From an uncultured Muribaculaceae bacterium (GTDB lineage: Bacteria > Bacteroidota > Bacteroidia > Bacteroidales > Muribaculaceae): 64,000 nucleotides of DNA. The notes beneath the pieces were generated by a model. The model was not told the DNA's origin and did not search any database. It saw only the letters and a list, made by a program, of their open reading frames with translations. Shown piece by piece: positions 7,724-15,901 of the stretch. Both the position numbers and the translations under genes were made by a program. Position 1 is the stretch's first letter. Each line of letters starts with the position of its first letter. Where the stretch lies: assembly GCA_910578395.1 (NCBI GenBank), contig CAJTPZ010000002.1:194543-258542 (forward strand), written 5' to 3'.

Positions 7724-8497
7724 ATGGATGACAAAGCAGATCAGACCAGATTCACCGATCCATCTGGAAAGTGGACCGAGATAGAGCATCTTCCCGAATG
7801 GGATGAGAAATACTATCACATCTACACTGCCAAAAAATTTGGAAAGTGGGTGATGATGAAAACCTTGCGTCCTGAATTTCGCGACGATCCGGCTATGATG
7901 GCCATGATCGAAAAAGAATTTGAGGTGAGGTATAATCTTGCAAGTCCCAATATCATCATGATTAACGATTTTGATGATGTTCCGGGAGTCGGCAAGGCGA
8001 TTATTACCGATGATGTTTATGGCGATTCTCTTGCTAAACTCATTGAAAACGGTGAAGTTGATGAGTCGGTACTAATTAAGGTCAACACAAACTTGGTCGA
8101 TGCTCTCGACTATATTCAGCAGAACCACATAGCACATCATCCAATCACTCCGAAAACAGTCATTTTTACTGAAAATGTGCGGAATCTGAAAGTGATAGAT
8201 GTAGGATTCGATCAGCTTGACCATATTTCGCAGAAAGATGCCGAAACTGATATAATGGCATTTGGCAGTATTTTGCAGCAGACACTTGATGCACTTCCGC
8301 AGGAAGTAGCTCAGCGTCATGCACGTTGTCGCAAGGTAGCCAAAGATGCTATGGCTGGCCGATATGCCGATGTGCAGGAGCTCAAGATGGCTTTGAACAA
8401 TCGCAAAGCTTCGCGGCTCGGCATATTCATTGCTTTGTTTATTATCATTATGATTGTTGTGCTGGCTTGGCTTACTTCAATAGTCCGGCCTGATTAA
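7724..8497 (+). CDS. Tail-anchored protein-kinase-like protein, probable pseudokinase
   Basis: A 257-residue protein with a eukaryotic-type kinase fold signature. Lys46 in VMMKTL fits the ATP-binding lysine, Glu63-67 the helix C region, D159-V-G161 the DFG motif, and TDIMAFG (175-181) the helix F aspartate region. The catalytic loop, normally HRDLKPxN, reads HHPITPKT (138-145): the catalytic Asp, the Lys and the Asn are all missing, so phosphotransfer is unlikely. A single C-terminal hydrophobic segment (about 232-253) followed by VRPD suggests tail anchoring in the membrane with the kinase-like domain in the cytoplasm. It lies 20 nt before the GNAT gene. The upstream in-frame codons from 7634 fall in the repeat region, so ATG 7724 is preferred. 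Confidence 0.65.
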   Translation: MDDKADQTRFTDPSGKWTEIEHLPEWDEKYYHIYTAKKFGKWVMMKTLRPEFRDDPAMMAMIEKEFEVRYNLASPNIIMINDFDDVPGVGKAIITDDVYGDSLAKLIENGEVDESVLIKVNTNLVDALDYIQQNHIAHHPITPKTVIFTENVRNLKVIDVGFDQLDHISQKDAETDIMAFGSILQQTLDALPQEVAQRHARCRKVAKDAMAGRYADVQELKMALNNRKASRLGIFIALFIIIMIVVLAWLTSIVRPD

Positions 8498-8517
8498 ATC
8501 TATTTTATGCTGTTGTT

Positions 8518-9711
8518 ATGTCGATTGAAGTACATCCTGTAGCACCTACTAAAGATCAACTGTCCGATTTTGTCAAATTTGGCATACGGCATTACGATGG
8601 TAACGACTGTTTTGTGCCGCCGCTTGCTATTGATGATATAAACACTTTACGTCCCGATAAAAATCCTGCTTTTGATTTCTGTGAGGCCCAGTCATTCATG
8701 GCTTATCGCCGTGGAGTTCCTGTCGGACGTATAACAGCGATTATAAATAACAAGGCCAACGAACGGACGGGCGAAAAAACGATGCGTTGGGGCTTTGTCG
8801 AGTTTATCGATGACGATAAGGTGGTTGATGCATTGTTCAAGACAGTTGAAAGCTGGGGACGTAAAAAAGGAATGACCGACATGATCGGGCCGATGGGATT
8901 TACCGATCTTGACCATGAGGGAATGCTTGTTGAGGGTTTTGAATATCTCGGAACAATGTCGACGATTTATAATTATCCCTACTATCCGGCACACATGGAA
9001 AGACTCGGCATGAAAAAAGATGTCGACTGGATAGAATACCGCATTGACATTCCTCATGAGATTCCTGAGAAGATGCAGCGCATAGGCGAAATCGTAAAGA
9101 AAAAATACAATTTACGCACAGTCAGCTATACATCACGCAAGAAACTTAAAAATGACTACGGCCATGAGCTTTTCAGTCTCATTAATGAGGCCTATGATGG
9201 ATTGTACGGTTACACGCCTCTGACTCCACGGCAGATAGATTACTACATTGACCAGTATTTGTCAATGTTGAGGCTCGATCACATCTGTATCATAGTTGAT
9301 GAGTGCGATCGTCTTGTAGGTATTGGCATAACTATGCCTTCACTGTCGCGTGCATTGCAGAAGAGCGGAGGCAAACTGTTGCCGTTAGGTTGGTATCATC
9401 TTCTGCAGGCTATAAGAGGAAAGACTGACCGTGTCGATCTTCTGTTGGTGGCTGTAAAGCCCGAGTATCAGAATAAAGGCGTTAACTCTCTTCTGTTTTC
9501 GGAGTTTATACCGGTGTTCTGTAAATGTGGTTACAAATATGCCGAAACCAATCTTGAGCTTGAGACCAATCAGAGTGTCCAGAAGCAATGGGAATATTTC
9601 GAACGCATACAGCATCGTCGGCGTCGTGTCTACCGTAAACCTATACCACAGTCGTCAGCTTCTGCGTCGGTTCAAAACAATCAGAAAAGTAATAACCAAT
9701 TGAAAAGATGA
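8518..9711 (+). CDS. GNAT-like N-acetyltransferase family protein
   Basis: A 397-residue protein. The C-terminal half carries a GNAT-like motif A, LLLVAVKPEYQNKGVNSLLF (about residues 313-332), the acetyl-CoA pyrophosphate-binding loop. The N-terminal half (VGRITAIINNKANE, then WGFVEFIDDDKVVDALF) resembles a second GNAT-type module. The family is common in Bacteroidota and mostly uncharacterised; the acceptor is unknown. The C-terminal tail (about 370-397) is basic then Ser/Asn/Gln-rich and probably disordered. The TGA stop overlaps the pyrH start in an ATGA, indicating translational coupling. Confidence 0.65.
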   Translation: MSIEVHPVAPTKDQLSDFVKFGIRHYDGNDCFVPPLAIDDINTLRPDKNPAFDFCEAQSFMAYRRGVPVGRITAIINNKANERTGEKTMRWGFVEFIDDDKVVDALFKTVESWGRKKGMTDMIGPMGFTDLDHEGMLVEGFEYLGTMSTIYNYPYYPAHMERLGMKKDVDWIEYRIDIPHEIPEKMQRIGEIVKKKYNLRTVSYTSRKKLKNDYGHELFSLINEAYDGLYGYTPLTPRQIDYYIDQYLSMLRLDHICIIVDECDRLVGIGITMPSLSRALQKSGGKLLPLGWYHLLQAIRGKTDRVDLLLVAVKPEYQNKGVNSLLFSEFIPVFCKCGYKYAETNLELETNQSVQKQWEYFERIQHRRRRVYRKPIPQSSASASVQNNQKSNNQLKR

Positions 9712-10418
9712 GAACATCATATAAGCGCATACTTTTGAAACTCAGCGGTGAATCTCTTGCTGCCGGAAGCGGGCACGGTATCGATACAACTCGTTTGAAC
9801 CAGTATGCATCTCAGATCAAAGCAGCTGCAGAAAGTGGTGTGGAGATTGCTATTGTGATTGGTGGAGGCAACATCTTCCGCGGTCTCAAGGGCGCATCGC
9901 AAGGTTTCGATCGTGTCAAGGGCGACCAGATGGGTATGCTTGCTACGGTTATAAACTCTCTTGCTCTCAGCTCTGCTCTCGAAGCGATAGGGCAGAAATC
10001 CACTGTGTTTACTGCTATCAGCATGTTTCCTATAGGCGAGCACTACAGCAAGTGGAAAGCGATTGAAGCTATGAAATCCGGTAGGGTGGCAATTCTTTCT
10101 GGTGGTACGGGAAATCCTTTCTTCACTACCGACACCGGTGCCGCGCTTCGTGGTGTAGAGGTTGAAGCCGATGTTATGCTCAAGGGTACACGTGTCGACG
10201 GGATATATACGGCAGATCCGGAGAAAGATCCTGCGGCTACAAAATTCGACGAGATAACCTACGATGAAGTCTACAATCGTAATCTCAAGGTGATGGATCT
10301 CACAGCGACAGCCCTTTGTAAAGAAAATCATCTGCCTATAATTGTCTTTGACATGGACACACCCGGAAATCTTGCAAAAGTTCTTGCCGGAGAAAAAACA
10401 GGCACACTTGTCTATTGA
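9708..10418 (+). CDS. pyrH: UMP kinase (PyrH)
   Basis: Phosphorylates UMP to UDP with ATP in the cytoplasm, supplying pyrimidine nucleotides. The 236-residue protein has the amino-acid-kinase fold landmarks KRILLKLSGESL (6-17), IVIGGGNIFRG (about 49-59), GGTGNPFFTTDTGAALR (about 131-147) and LKGTRVDGIYTADP. It overlaps the upstream GNAT gene by four bases (ATGA) and is followed 30 nt later by frr; pyrH-frr is a common bacterial pairing. UMP kinases are normally hexamers activated by GTP and inhibited by UTP, which is family knowledge, not visible here. Confidence 0.95.
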   Translation: MRTSYKRILLKLSGESLAAGSGHGIDTTRLNQYASQIKAAAESGVEIAIVIGGGNIFRGLKGASQGFDRVKGDQMGMLATVINSLALSSALEAIGQKSTVFTAISMFPIGEHYSKWKAIEAMKSGRVAILSGGTGNPFFTTDTGAALRGVEVEADVMLKGTRVDGIYTADPEKDPAATKFDEITYDEVYNRNLKVMDLTATALCKENHLPIIVFDMDTPGNLAKVLAGEKTGTLVY

Positions 10419-10448
10419 TTGTTAAGTAAATAGTAAATATATTTCAAG

Positions 10449-11006
10449 ATGTATCCCAAAACCTACCTCTCCGACGCTGAAGAGAAGATGGAACTTGCTG
10501 TAGAATACCTCGACGAGTCTCTTGCTCATATACGGGCTGGTAAAGCCAATCCTAAAATTCTTGATGGCATACGCGTCGACTATTATGGTAGCGCATGCCC
10601 CATCTCAAATGTGGCTAATATAAGCGTGCCCGATGCCCGCACGATCGCAATCACTCCATGGGAGAAAGCCATGTTCAGGGAGATTGAGAAAGCGATAATC
10701 AATTCTGAGCTTGGAATTACACCGGAAAACAACGGTGAGGTGATTCGTATTTCAATTCCACCTCTCACCGAGGAGCGTCGACGTCAGCTTGTGAAGCAGT
10801 CGAAAGCCGAAGCTGAGCAGGCTAAGGTTTCAGTGCGAAATGCCCGTCGTGAAGGTATCGACGGTCTTAAAAAAGCTGTGAAACAGGGTATGCCTGAAGA
10901 CGTCGAAAAAGACGCTGAAAACGACATGCAGAAACTTCACGACCGTTTTATGAAACGGATTGATGAGCTTTTTGCAGCAAAGGAAAAAGAAATTCTTACT
11001 GTCTGA
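10449..11006 (+). CDS. frr: Ribosome recycling factor
   Basis: With EF-G, splits the post-termination ribosome so that it can start again. The 185-residue length is standard and the family stretches are present: SLAHIRAGKANPKILDGI, then ARTIAITPWEKAMFREIEKAI, IRISIPPLTEERRRQLVKQ and VRNARREGIDGLKK. It sits 30 nt after pyrH and is probably cotranscribed. The EF-G partner gene fusA is in the ribosomal cluster at 45740-47863. Confidence 0.96.
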   Translation: MYPKTYLSDAEEKMELAVEYLDESLAHIRAGKANPKILDGIRVDYYGSACPISNVANISVPDARTIAITPWEKAMFREIEKAIINSELGITPENNGEVIRISIPPLTEERRRQLVKQSKAEAEQAKVSVRNARREGIDGLKKAVKQGMPEDVEKDAENDMQKLHDRFMKRIDELFAAKEKEILTV

Positions 11007-11026
11007 GCCTTTCCCGTGTTGGTTTG

Positions 11027-11806
11027 ATGCAGACAGTATTGTTCCATTCCACTGTATTCGGCCCTATACATAGTCGCAGACTTGGAGTCTCTCTTGGCAT
11101 AAACCTTCTGCCTGACGACGGAAAAATCTGCTCATTTGACTGTATATATTGTGAGGCCGGATTCAACGCTCAGGGGCCCGGTACTACCGGGTTCCCTTCA
11201 ATGCAGCGTCTTCAGGCTGATCTGAGGGCTAAATTGTCAGAGATGAAAGAAGCTGGTAGTGATCTTGATGTTATCACCTTTTCCGGTAACGGAGAGCCGA
11301 CGCTCCATTCTCAGTTTCCTCAGGCAGTAGATATTGTCATAGCTGTTCGCGACGAGTTTTATCCTGAAGCGAAAATCAGTGTTCTCACCAATTCCACACA
11401 GATCGACCGCCCTGAAATAGCTGTAGCGCTGCGGAAAGCTGATAATGCAATTCTTAAGCTTGACTCTGCTGTTACATCTACTATGCGGCTAATCGACCGG
11501 CCGAATTCTCCGGACTTCACTTCGGAGCGCGTGATCGGCTACCTTGAAAACTTCGGTGAAAAAGCTATTGTGCAGACAATGCTCCTGCGTGGTGAATGTG
11601 ACGGACACACAGTCGACAACACTACCCCGGAAGAAGTAGATGCTCTTATTGATGCGGTTTCGCGCATTAAACCGCGTGAAGTCATGCTTTATACCATTGA
11701 TCGTCCCACTCCGCTTAAGACCCTGTCAAAAGTTTCTGTTGACGATCTTGAGCGTGTGGCCCGGAAATTGTGTGATAAGGGATTTAATGTCGCCACAGCT
11801 GGTTGA
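11027..11806 (+). CDS. Radical SAM protein (COG0731-like)
   Basis: A 259-residue protein with the radical SAM [4Fe-4S] motif CSFDCIYC (CxxxCxxC, about residues 37-44) and the downstream glycine-rich stretch TFSGNGEPTLH, which binds S-adenosylmethionine. N-terminal VFGPIHSRRLGVSLGINLLP is typical of a COG0731-like group found across bacteria and archaea. These proteins are mostly of unknown function; some relatives modify tRNA or activate other enzymes. An in-frame TTG at 11024 directly precedes ATG 11027; ATG is chosen. It lies 20 nt after frr and nine before ldcA. Confidence 0.75.
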   Translation: MQTVLFHSTVFGPIHSRRLGVSLGINLLPDDGKICSFDCIYCEAGFNAQGPGTTGFPSMQRLQADLRAKLSEMKEAGSDLDVITFSGNGEPTLHSQFPQAVDIVIAVRDEFYPEAKISVLTNSTQIDRPEIAVALRKADNAILKLDSAVTSTMRLIDRPNSPDFTSERVIGYLENFGEKAIVQTMLLRGECDGHTVDNTTPEEVDALIDAVSRIKPREVMLYTIDRPTPLKTLSKVSVDDLERVARKLCDKGFNVATAG

Positions 11807-11815
11807 TTTTTCATT

Positions 11816-12736
11816 ATGTCGATATTAACGGACAAAATTCCTGTATTTCCGAAACCGCTTGTAGCAGGTGACCGTATAGCTATTGTATCACCTGCAGGCT
11901 ATATTGATCCGAAACATGTGCATGCAGCGGTCAAAATTCTTGAACAACAAGGATGGAGGCCCTATATAGGGGAGTACGCCTTAGGCAGAAAAGGCACCTA
12001 TAGTGGAACAGATACAGAGCGTTTCCAGGATCTCAGTGTTGCACTTAAAGATCCGTCGGTAAGAGCCGTTATATGCAGTCGTGGAGGATATGGGGCCGTG
12101 CATATACTCGATCGTCTCGACCTGCTGCCTGTAGGCAATGATCCGAAATGGATTGTGGGATTCAGCGATATTTCGGCACTTCATGCTCTTATGGCCCGTA
12201 AAGGCATTGTCTCTGTTCATGCTCCTATGACAAAAGATATTGCCCGGGGCGCTCAAGATCCGGATATTGCTTGTCTGTTTGATATTTTGCGCGGAAAAAA
12301 GCCTGTCCACTCATTTCCGGCTTCACGTTTCGATCGTCCGGGACTGGCTACCGGAAGGCTTCTCGGCGGTAATCTTGCCGTGATTGCCGAACTCATCGGT
12401 ACACCGTTCAATGTCATGCTTCCCGGTTCGATCCTTTTCATCGAAGACATTGAGGAGCCTATCTACAAAATAGAGAGGATATTCTATCAGATGCGGCTGT
12501 CGGGCATATTTGACACTTTGGCTGGACTTGTTGTTGGACAGTTTACTGGCAGTAAGCCCAATGCCAACTATTCATGCGTGGAGGAGATGATTTCCGACAT
12601 GGTTCGTCCCTACAGTTTCCCTGTGGCTATGAATGTTCCGTTTGGTCATGTTGATCACAACATACCCCTTCTTTCCGGATCGAAAGCAACTCTCAGGGTT
12701 ACCATCGGAGAAAACAACAGTCTTGTCTCCTGGTGA
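11816..12736 (+). CDS. ldcA: Muramoyltetrapeptide (LD-) carboxypeptidase, S66 family
   Basis: Removes the terminal D-Ala from tetrapeptide stems released during peptidoglycan recycling, in the cytoplasm. The 306-residue protein shows family landmarks: GDRIAIVSPAG (about 18-28), ICSRGGYGAVHILDRLD (about 85-101), the nucleophile-serine region VGFSDISALHAL (about 113-124) and, near the C-terminus, FGHVDHNIPLL with the catalytic histidine. No signal peptide is seen. It lies 95 bp upstream of the channel/MscS/LytM-like genes, a neighbourhood that suggests a wall and turgor theme. Confidence 0.85.
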   Translation: MSILTDKIPVFPKPLVAGDRIAIVSPAGYIDPKHVHAAVKILEQQGWRPYIGEYALGRKGTYSGTDTERFQDLSVALKDPSVRAVICSRGGYGAVHILDRLDLLPVGNDPKWIVGFSDISALHALMARKGIVSVHAPMTKDIARGAQDPDIACLFDILRGKKPVHSFPASRFDRPGLATGRLLGGNLAVIAELIGTPFNVMLPGSILFIEDIEEPIYKIERIFYQMRLSGIFDTLAGLVVGQFTGSKPNANYSCVEEMISDMVRPYSFPVAMNVPFGHVDHNIPLLSGSKATLRVTIGENNSLVSW

Positions 12737-12831
12737 CACATGTGTGAATGTGCGTCATGACAATATAAACTCATGTCCATGTAGGGTTGTTTATATTCAT
12801 GATCACGTTTTCATAAGTTCATCAGTCAACT

Positions 12832-13539
12832 ATGTCGGCAGCACAAAAAAAAATATTTCTCGACCTGCTCCACACTATGATTTTGGTGCTGTCGGTGATC
12901 CTTATTGTCTACATATCGGTTGATTCAATAAACGATCGCAATTTTTTGGAAAATCATGACTACATGGTTTTTCAGTTTTGGGTATGTGTGGCTTTTATTT
13001 TTGATTTTTTTGTGGAACTATGGCTCTCACAACGAAAATGGGAGTTTATCAGACACCGGTGGTACTTTCTTTTATTGTCGATACCTTATCTGAATATTAT
13101 ACCATTGACAGGCTGGCTTGTTACTGAAGAAGAACTCTATTTTCTGCGTTTTATTCCGCTTGCACGGGGCGCACTTGCACTTTCAATAGTAATCGGGTAT
13201 ATATCTAAAAATAAGTTTTTAGGACTGCTTGTAACCTATTCGTCGATTCTGATATTGGTTACATATTTTGCCGCGCTTATTTTTTATCAGAAGGAAAACA
13301 GTGTCAACAGTGGTGTCACCGACTATTGGGATGCATTCTGGTGGGGGTGCTCACAGGCTACTACGCTCGGATGTGACATCTATCCTGTTACAGCTGTCGG
13401 GCGCATTCTGTGTTGTATTCTTTCGGCCATGGGCATAGTCATGTTTCCCTTGTTCACGGTATATGCCACTGATGCCATTCAACGTTATTATAGCCGTAAA
13501 GTGGACACTACGGTAAACTCACATATAGTCAAGCCATGA
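12832..13539 (+). CDS. Voltage-gated-type ion channel protein with atypical selectivity filter
   Basis: A 235-residue membrane protein with about six hydrophobic segments arranged like a single-domain cation channel: four N-terminal segments with a basic linker (LARG near 110-113), then a pore unit. The pore helix DAFWWGCSQA leads into TTLGCDIYPVT (177-187). Canonical potassium channels read TTVGYGDLYPVT here, so the GYG tripeptide has become GC with one residue lost. The selectivity therefore cannot be assumed to be potassium. No C-terminal regulatory (RCK) domain is present. The ATG of the following MscS gene overlaps its stop codon (ATGA). Confidence 0.7.
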   Translation: MSAAQKKIFLDLLHTMILVLSVILIVYISVDSINDRNFLENHDYMVFQFWVCVAFIFDFFVELWLSQRKWEFIRHRWYFLLLSIPYLNIIPLTGWLVTEEELYFLRFIPLARGALALSIVIGYISKNKFLGLLVTYSSILILVTYFAALIFYQKENSVNSGVTDYWDAFWWGCSQATTLGCDIYPVTAVGRILCCILSAMGIVMFPLFTVYATDAIQRYYSRKVDTTVNSHIVKP

Positions 13540-14873
13540 TATACGCCGATTCATTTATTCCGTCACATGCTATTGCCAGTGACATCATGTCGTTTATCGA
13601 CAAGTCTCTCGGTGCTGTGGGGCTCGCTCATATAGGCGGTATCGACAAGGTTCTGTATTCTATTGTCATTATTGCAGTCGCTCTTCTGGTAGCTTTTGCC
13701 ATCAGACATGCCATAATCATTGCGCTGCGTAATATTCTTAAAATGCGGCGCAGTGAGCTTGCCGGGCAGATGCTCGATCTTCGCATCAGCACAAAGTGCA
13801 CCCACATTGTCACCCCACTTGTGGTCATGTCTTTTGTTCCGTGGGCGTTTGAGGCTCAGCACATGATTCACACAGTCTTGATGCGGACACTCGTGGTGTG
13901 GCTATATATAGCGTTTGCTGTTGGTATAAATAGTCTGATATCATTGATCTGGCTTCGTTTTGACAATCGTCAGAATGAAAAAAAACATCCTTTGCGTGGA
14001 CTTTTGATATCGGCTCACGGCATTGTGTGGGTCATAGTGGCTATCAGTGCCATTGCTGAGATTGCCGGAAAATCTCCTGGTGCGTTGCTGACAGGCATGG
14101 CTGCTATGTCTGCTGCGCTTCTGCTTATTTTCAAAGACAGCATACTTGGCTTTGTATCGGGAATTCTTCTTTCGCAAAACGACATGATACGTGTCGGCGA
14201 CTGGATCATTGTGCCTAATACGCCGGCCAACGGCTCGGTCGAGGATGTCACTCTCACTGTCGTTAAAGTGAGAAACTGGGATAATACACTTGTCATGCTT
14301 CCTCCTTACGCTCTTATTTCCGGATCTTTTCAGAACTATCGCGGGATGTTTGAGATCGGGCGTCGGCTTATAGAGATTGATTTTCTGATTGATATGTCAA
14401 GCTTGCATAAGGTCGACGACACTTTTATTGCGCGTATCGTCGGAAAATATCCTGAAGTGGAATCCTTTGTAAAAGAATCTGCCAATGCACATGGACTTGT
14501 TTTTAACGGAGGTACGGCACCCGTAAACGGTACTATTGATACAAATGCAGGATTGTTCAGGGCTTATCTTTGCAACTATCTTCTCAACCATCCATGCATA
14601 TCAGGCCAGGAATACCTTATAGTGCGCTTCTTGCCACCGCAGACAGAAGGAGTGTCATTGCAGATATGGTGTTATGCCGATGGCGATGCTGTATCATGGG
14701 TCAAATACGAAGCTGTAAGGTCTCAGATTATTGAGCATGTTATAGTGACAGCTTCCGACTTTGATATAGACATTTACAATGCCGGTGCCTATGACATAGA
14801 CATAAAAGACAACAGTGCCGCTACCGCTACGGTGCAATCTGACCAATCATCACACACATCCCCTCATGAGTAA
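13536..14873 (+). CDS. Mechanosensitive ion channel of the MscS family
   Basis: A 445-residue membrane protein with about five transmembrane segments followed by the MscS pore helix and beta domain: LLTGMAAMSAALLLIFKDSI then LGFVSGILLS, NDMIRVGDWIIVP, GSVEDVTLTVVKVRNWDNT and LPPYALISGSFQNYRGM. It resembles the YbdG-like subgroup of longer MscS channels that open on hypo-osmotic shock (family knowledge). The C-terminal tail is Ser/Thr/His-rich. Its start overlaps the preceding channel gene by four bases and its end overlaps the LytM-like gene by eight, so the three are almost certainly one transcript. Confidence 0.85.
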   Translation: MIYADSFIPSHAIASDIMSFIDKSLGAVGLAHIGGIDKVLYSIVIIAVALLVAFAIRHAIIIALRNILKMRRSELAGQMLDLRISTKCTHIVTPLVVMSFVPWAFEAQHMIHTVLMRTLVVWLYIAFAVGINSLISLIWLRFDNRQNEKKHPLRGLLISAHGIVWVIVAISAIAEIAGKSPGALLTGMAAMSAALLLIFKDSILGFVSGILLSQNDMIRVGDWIIVPNTPANGSVEDVTLTVVKVRNWDNTLVMLPPYALISGSFQNYRGMFEIGRRLIEIDFLIDMSSLHKVDDTFIARIVGKYPEVESFVKESANAHGLVFNGGTAPVNGTIDTNAGLFRAYLCNYLLNHPCISGQEYLIVRFLPPQTEGVSLQIWCYADGDAVSWVKYEAVRSQIIEHVIVTASDFDIDIYNAGAYDIDIKDNSAATATVQSDQSSHTSPHE

Positions 14874-15732
14874 AAAACTGACAGGTGCAGAAAAAGAAGT
14901 GCGTCGCCGTTTGCGTCGCCGCTTTCGCTTTTCTGTTACCGACGAAAACAAATTTTCTCGTATTCTCAATCTGCGTCTGACTGCGCCAGGTGTTATCCTT
15001 ATGGCGGTTATAGCCGCTATTGCACTTGCTATTGCCGGAACGTTTATAGTCGTGAACACTCCTATGAGAGTACTCCTGCCGGGATATCTGCGAAACGCCC
15101 AACGGCAGCAGTATGAGCAGACGGCCATGCGCATTGACAGTATAGCCTCTGAAACAGCCATGCGAAACAAGTATGTCGATAATCTTGTCGCCATACTCAA
15201 CAGTGATCTTGACACGGTGTTGCCGCCTATTCCCACTGATACAGTATCGCGTATTTACAGTATTGATTCACTCGCTGCTGCTTCGCAGGCTGAAATCGAC
15301 TTTATCAACAAATATAAAGAGAGGGAAAAATTCAATCTGTCAGTTATGTCGCCAATTGTGGCGCAAGGCATGAAATTTATCAATCCGCTTGATGGTGCAG
15401 AGTTGCGACAGCCTGAAAAAAACGAAGATCCGCGTCATGCCACCTTCGACCCTCTTGCTGTACAGCCCGTATCATCCATTTACCGAGGAACGGTGCTTGA
15501 TGTGTTCAATACTCCTTCCGATGGTATAGTTGTAATTGTACAGCATCCCAATGAGTTCGTAAGCCGTTATTCCGGTATTACAGCTCCTTTTGTTTCTCGT
15601 GGCGATAAGATTTCATCTGGGCGTAGGTTGGGACTTGTCGAGCGCGACAAAGCAGCCGATATCACTCGTCCGTCATTTGAGTTGTGGTATAATGGCACTC
15701 AGGTCAGTCCAGGTGACTATATCCCATTCTGA
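14866..15732 (+). CDS. Membrane-anchored LytM/M23-like protein lacking the catalytic HxH
   Basis: A 288-residue protein: a highly basic N-terminal region (1-40), one transmembrane segment (about 42-64), a periplasmic linker, and a C-terminal LytM fold (about 172-288). HATFD (191-195) preserves the first HxxxD zinc motif, and SIYRGTVLDV, VIVQHPNEFVSRYSG and SRGDKISSGRRLGLV follow the M23 pattern. The second motif, normally HLHFELW, reads RPSFELW (268-274), losing both histidines. Peptidase activity is therefore doubtful; such degenerate LytM domains act as amidase activators or structural proteins elsewhere. ATG 14866 is used because the longer frame from 14815 lies entirely within the MscS gene. 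Confidence 0.7.
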   Translation: MSKKLTGAEKEVRRRLRRRFRFSVTDENKFSRILNLRLTAPGVILMAVIAAIALAIAGTFIVVNTPMRVLLPGYLRNAQRQQYEQTAMRIDSIASETAMRNKYVDNLVAILNSDLDTVLPPIPTDTVSRIYSIDSLAAASQAEIDFINKYKEREKFNLSVMSPIVAQGMKFINPLDGAELRQPEKNEDPRHATFDPLAVQPVSSIYRGTVLDVFNTPSDGIVVIVQHPNEFVSRYSGITAPFVSRGDKISSGRRLGLVERDKAADITRPSFELWYNGTQVSPGDYIPF

Positions 15733-15778
15733 AGGTCAATTGTGATATATAATTCCTGAATGTCAATTTTTAAAATGT

Positions 15779-15857
15779 CAGATGCGGCTATTTCATTGAC
15801 TGCATCTGGCATTCTTAAATAACTTTTTGGTAAAAATTGAGATTATCAAAAAGTTAT
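15779..15857. other. Two inverted repeats downstream of the LytM-like gene
   Basis: CAGATGC (15779-15785) pairs with GCATCTG (15802-15808), and ATAACTTTTTG (15819-15829) pairs with CAAAAAGTTAT (15847-15857). Neither is followed by a clean T-run. They may end the channel operon or act as an operator before the first tandem copy; the sequence does not decide. Confidence 0.35.
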
Positions 15858-15860
15858 CAT

Positions 15861-15868
15861 TATATTTA
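15861..15868 (+). promoter_or_regulatory. Variant -7 element of tandem copy 1
   Basis: TATATTTA, with TTG at 15837-15839 spaced 21 nt upstream. Copies 2 and 3 have similar TATCTTTA (17023-17030) and TACCTTTA (18150-18157) ahead of their starts, so each tandem copy seems to have its own variant TAnnTTTA promoter. Confidence 0.4.
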
Positions 15869-15901
15869 TACCGTAGTGAACCACATCTAATATCATCAGG
15901 C

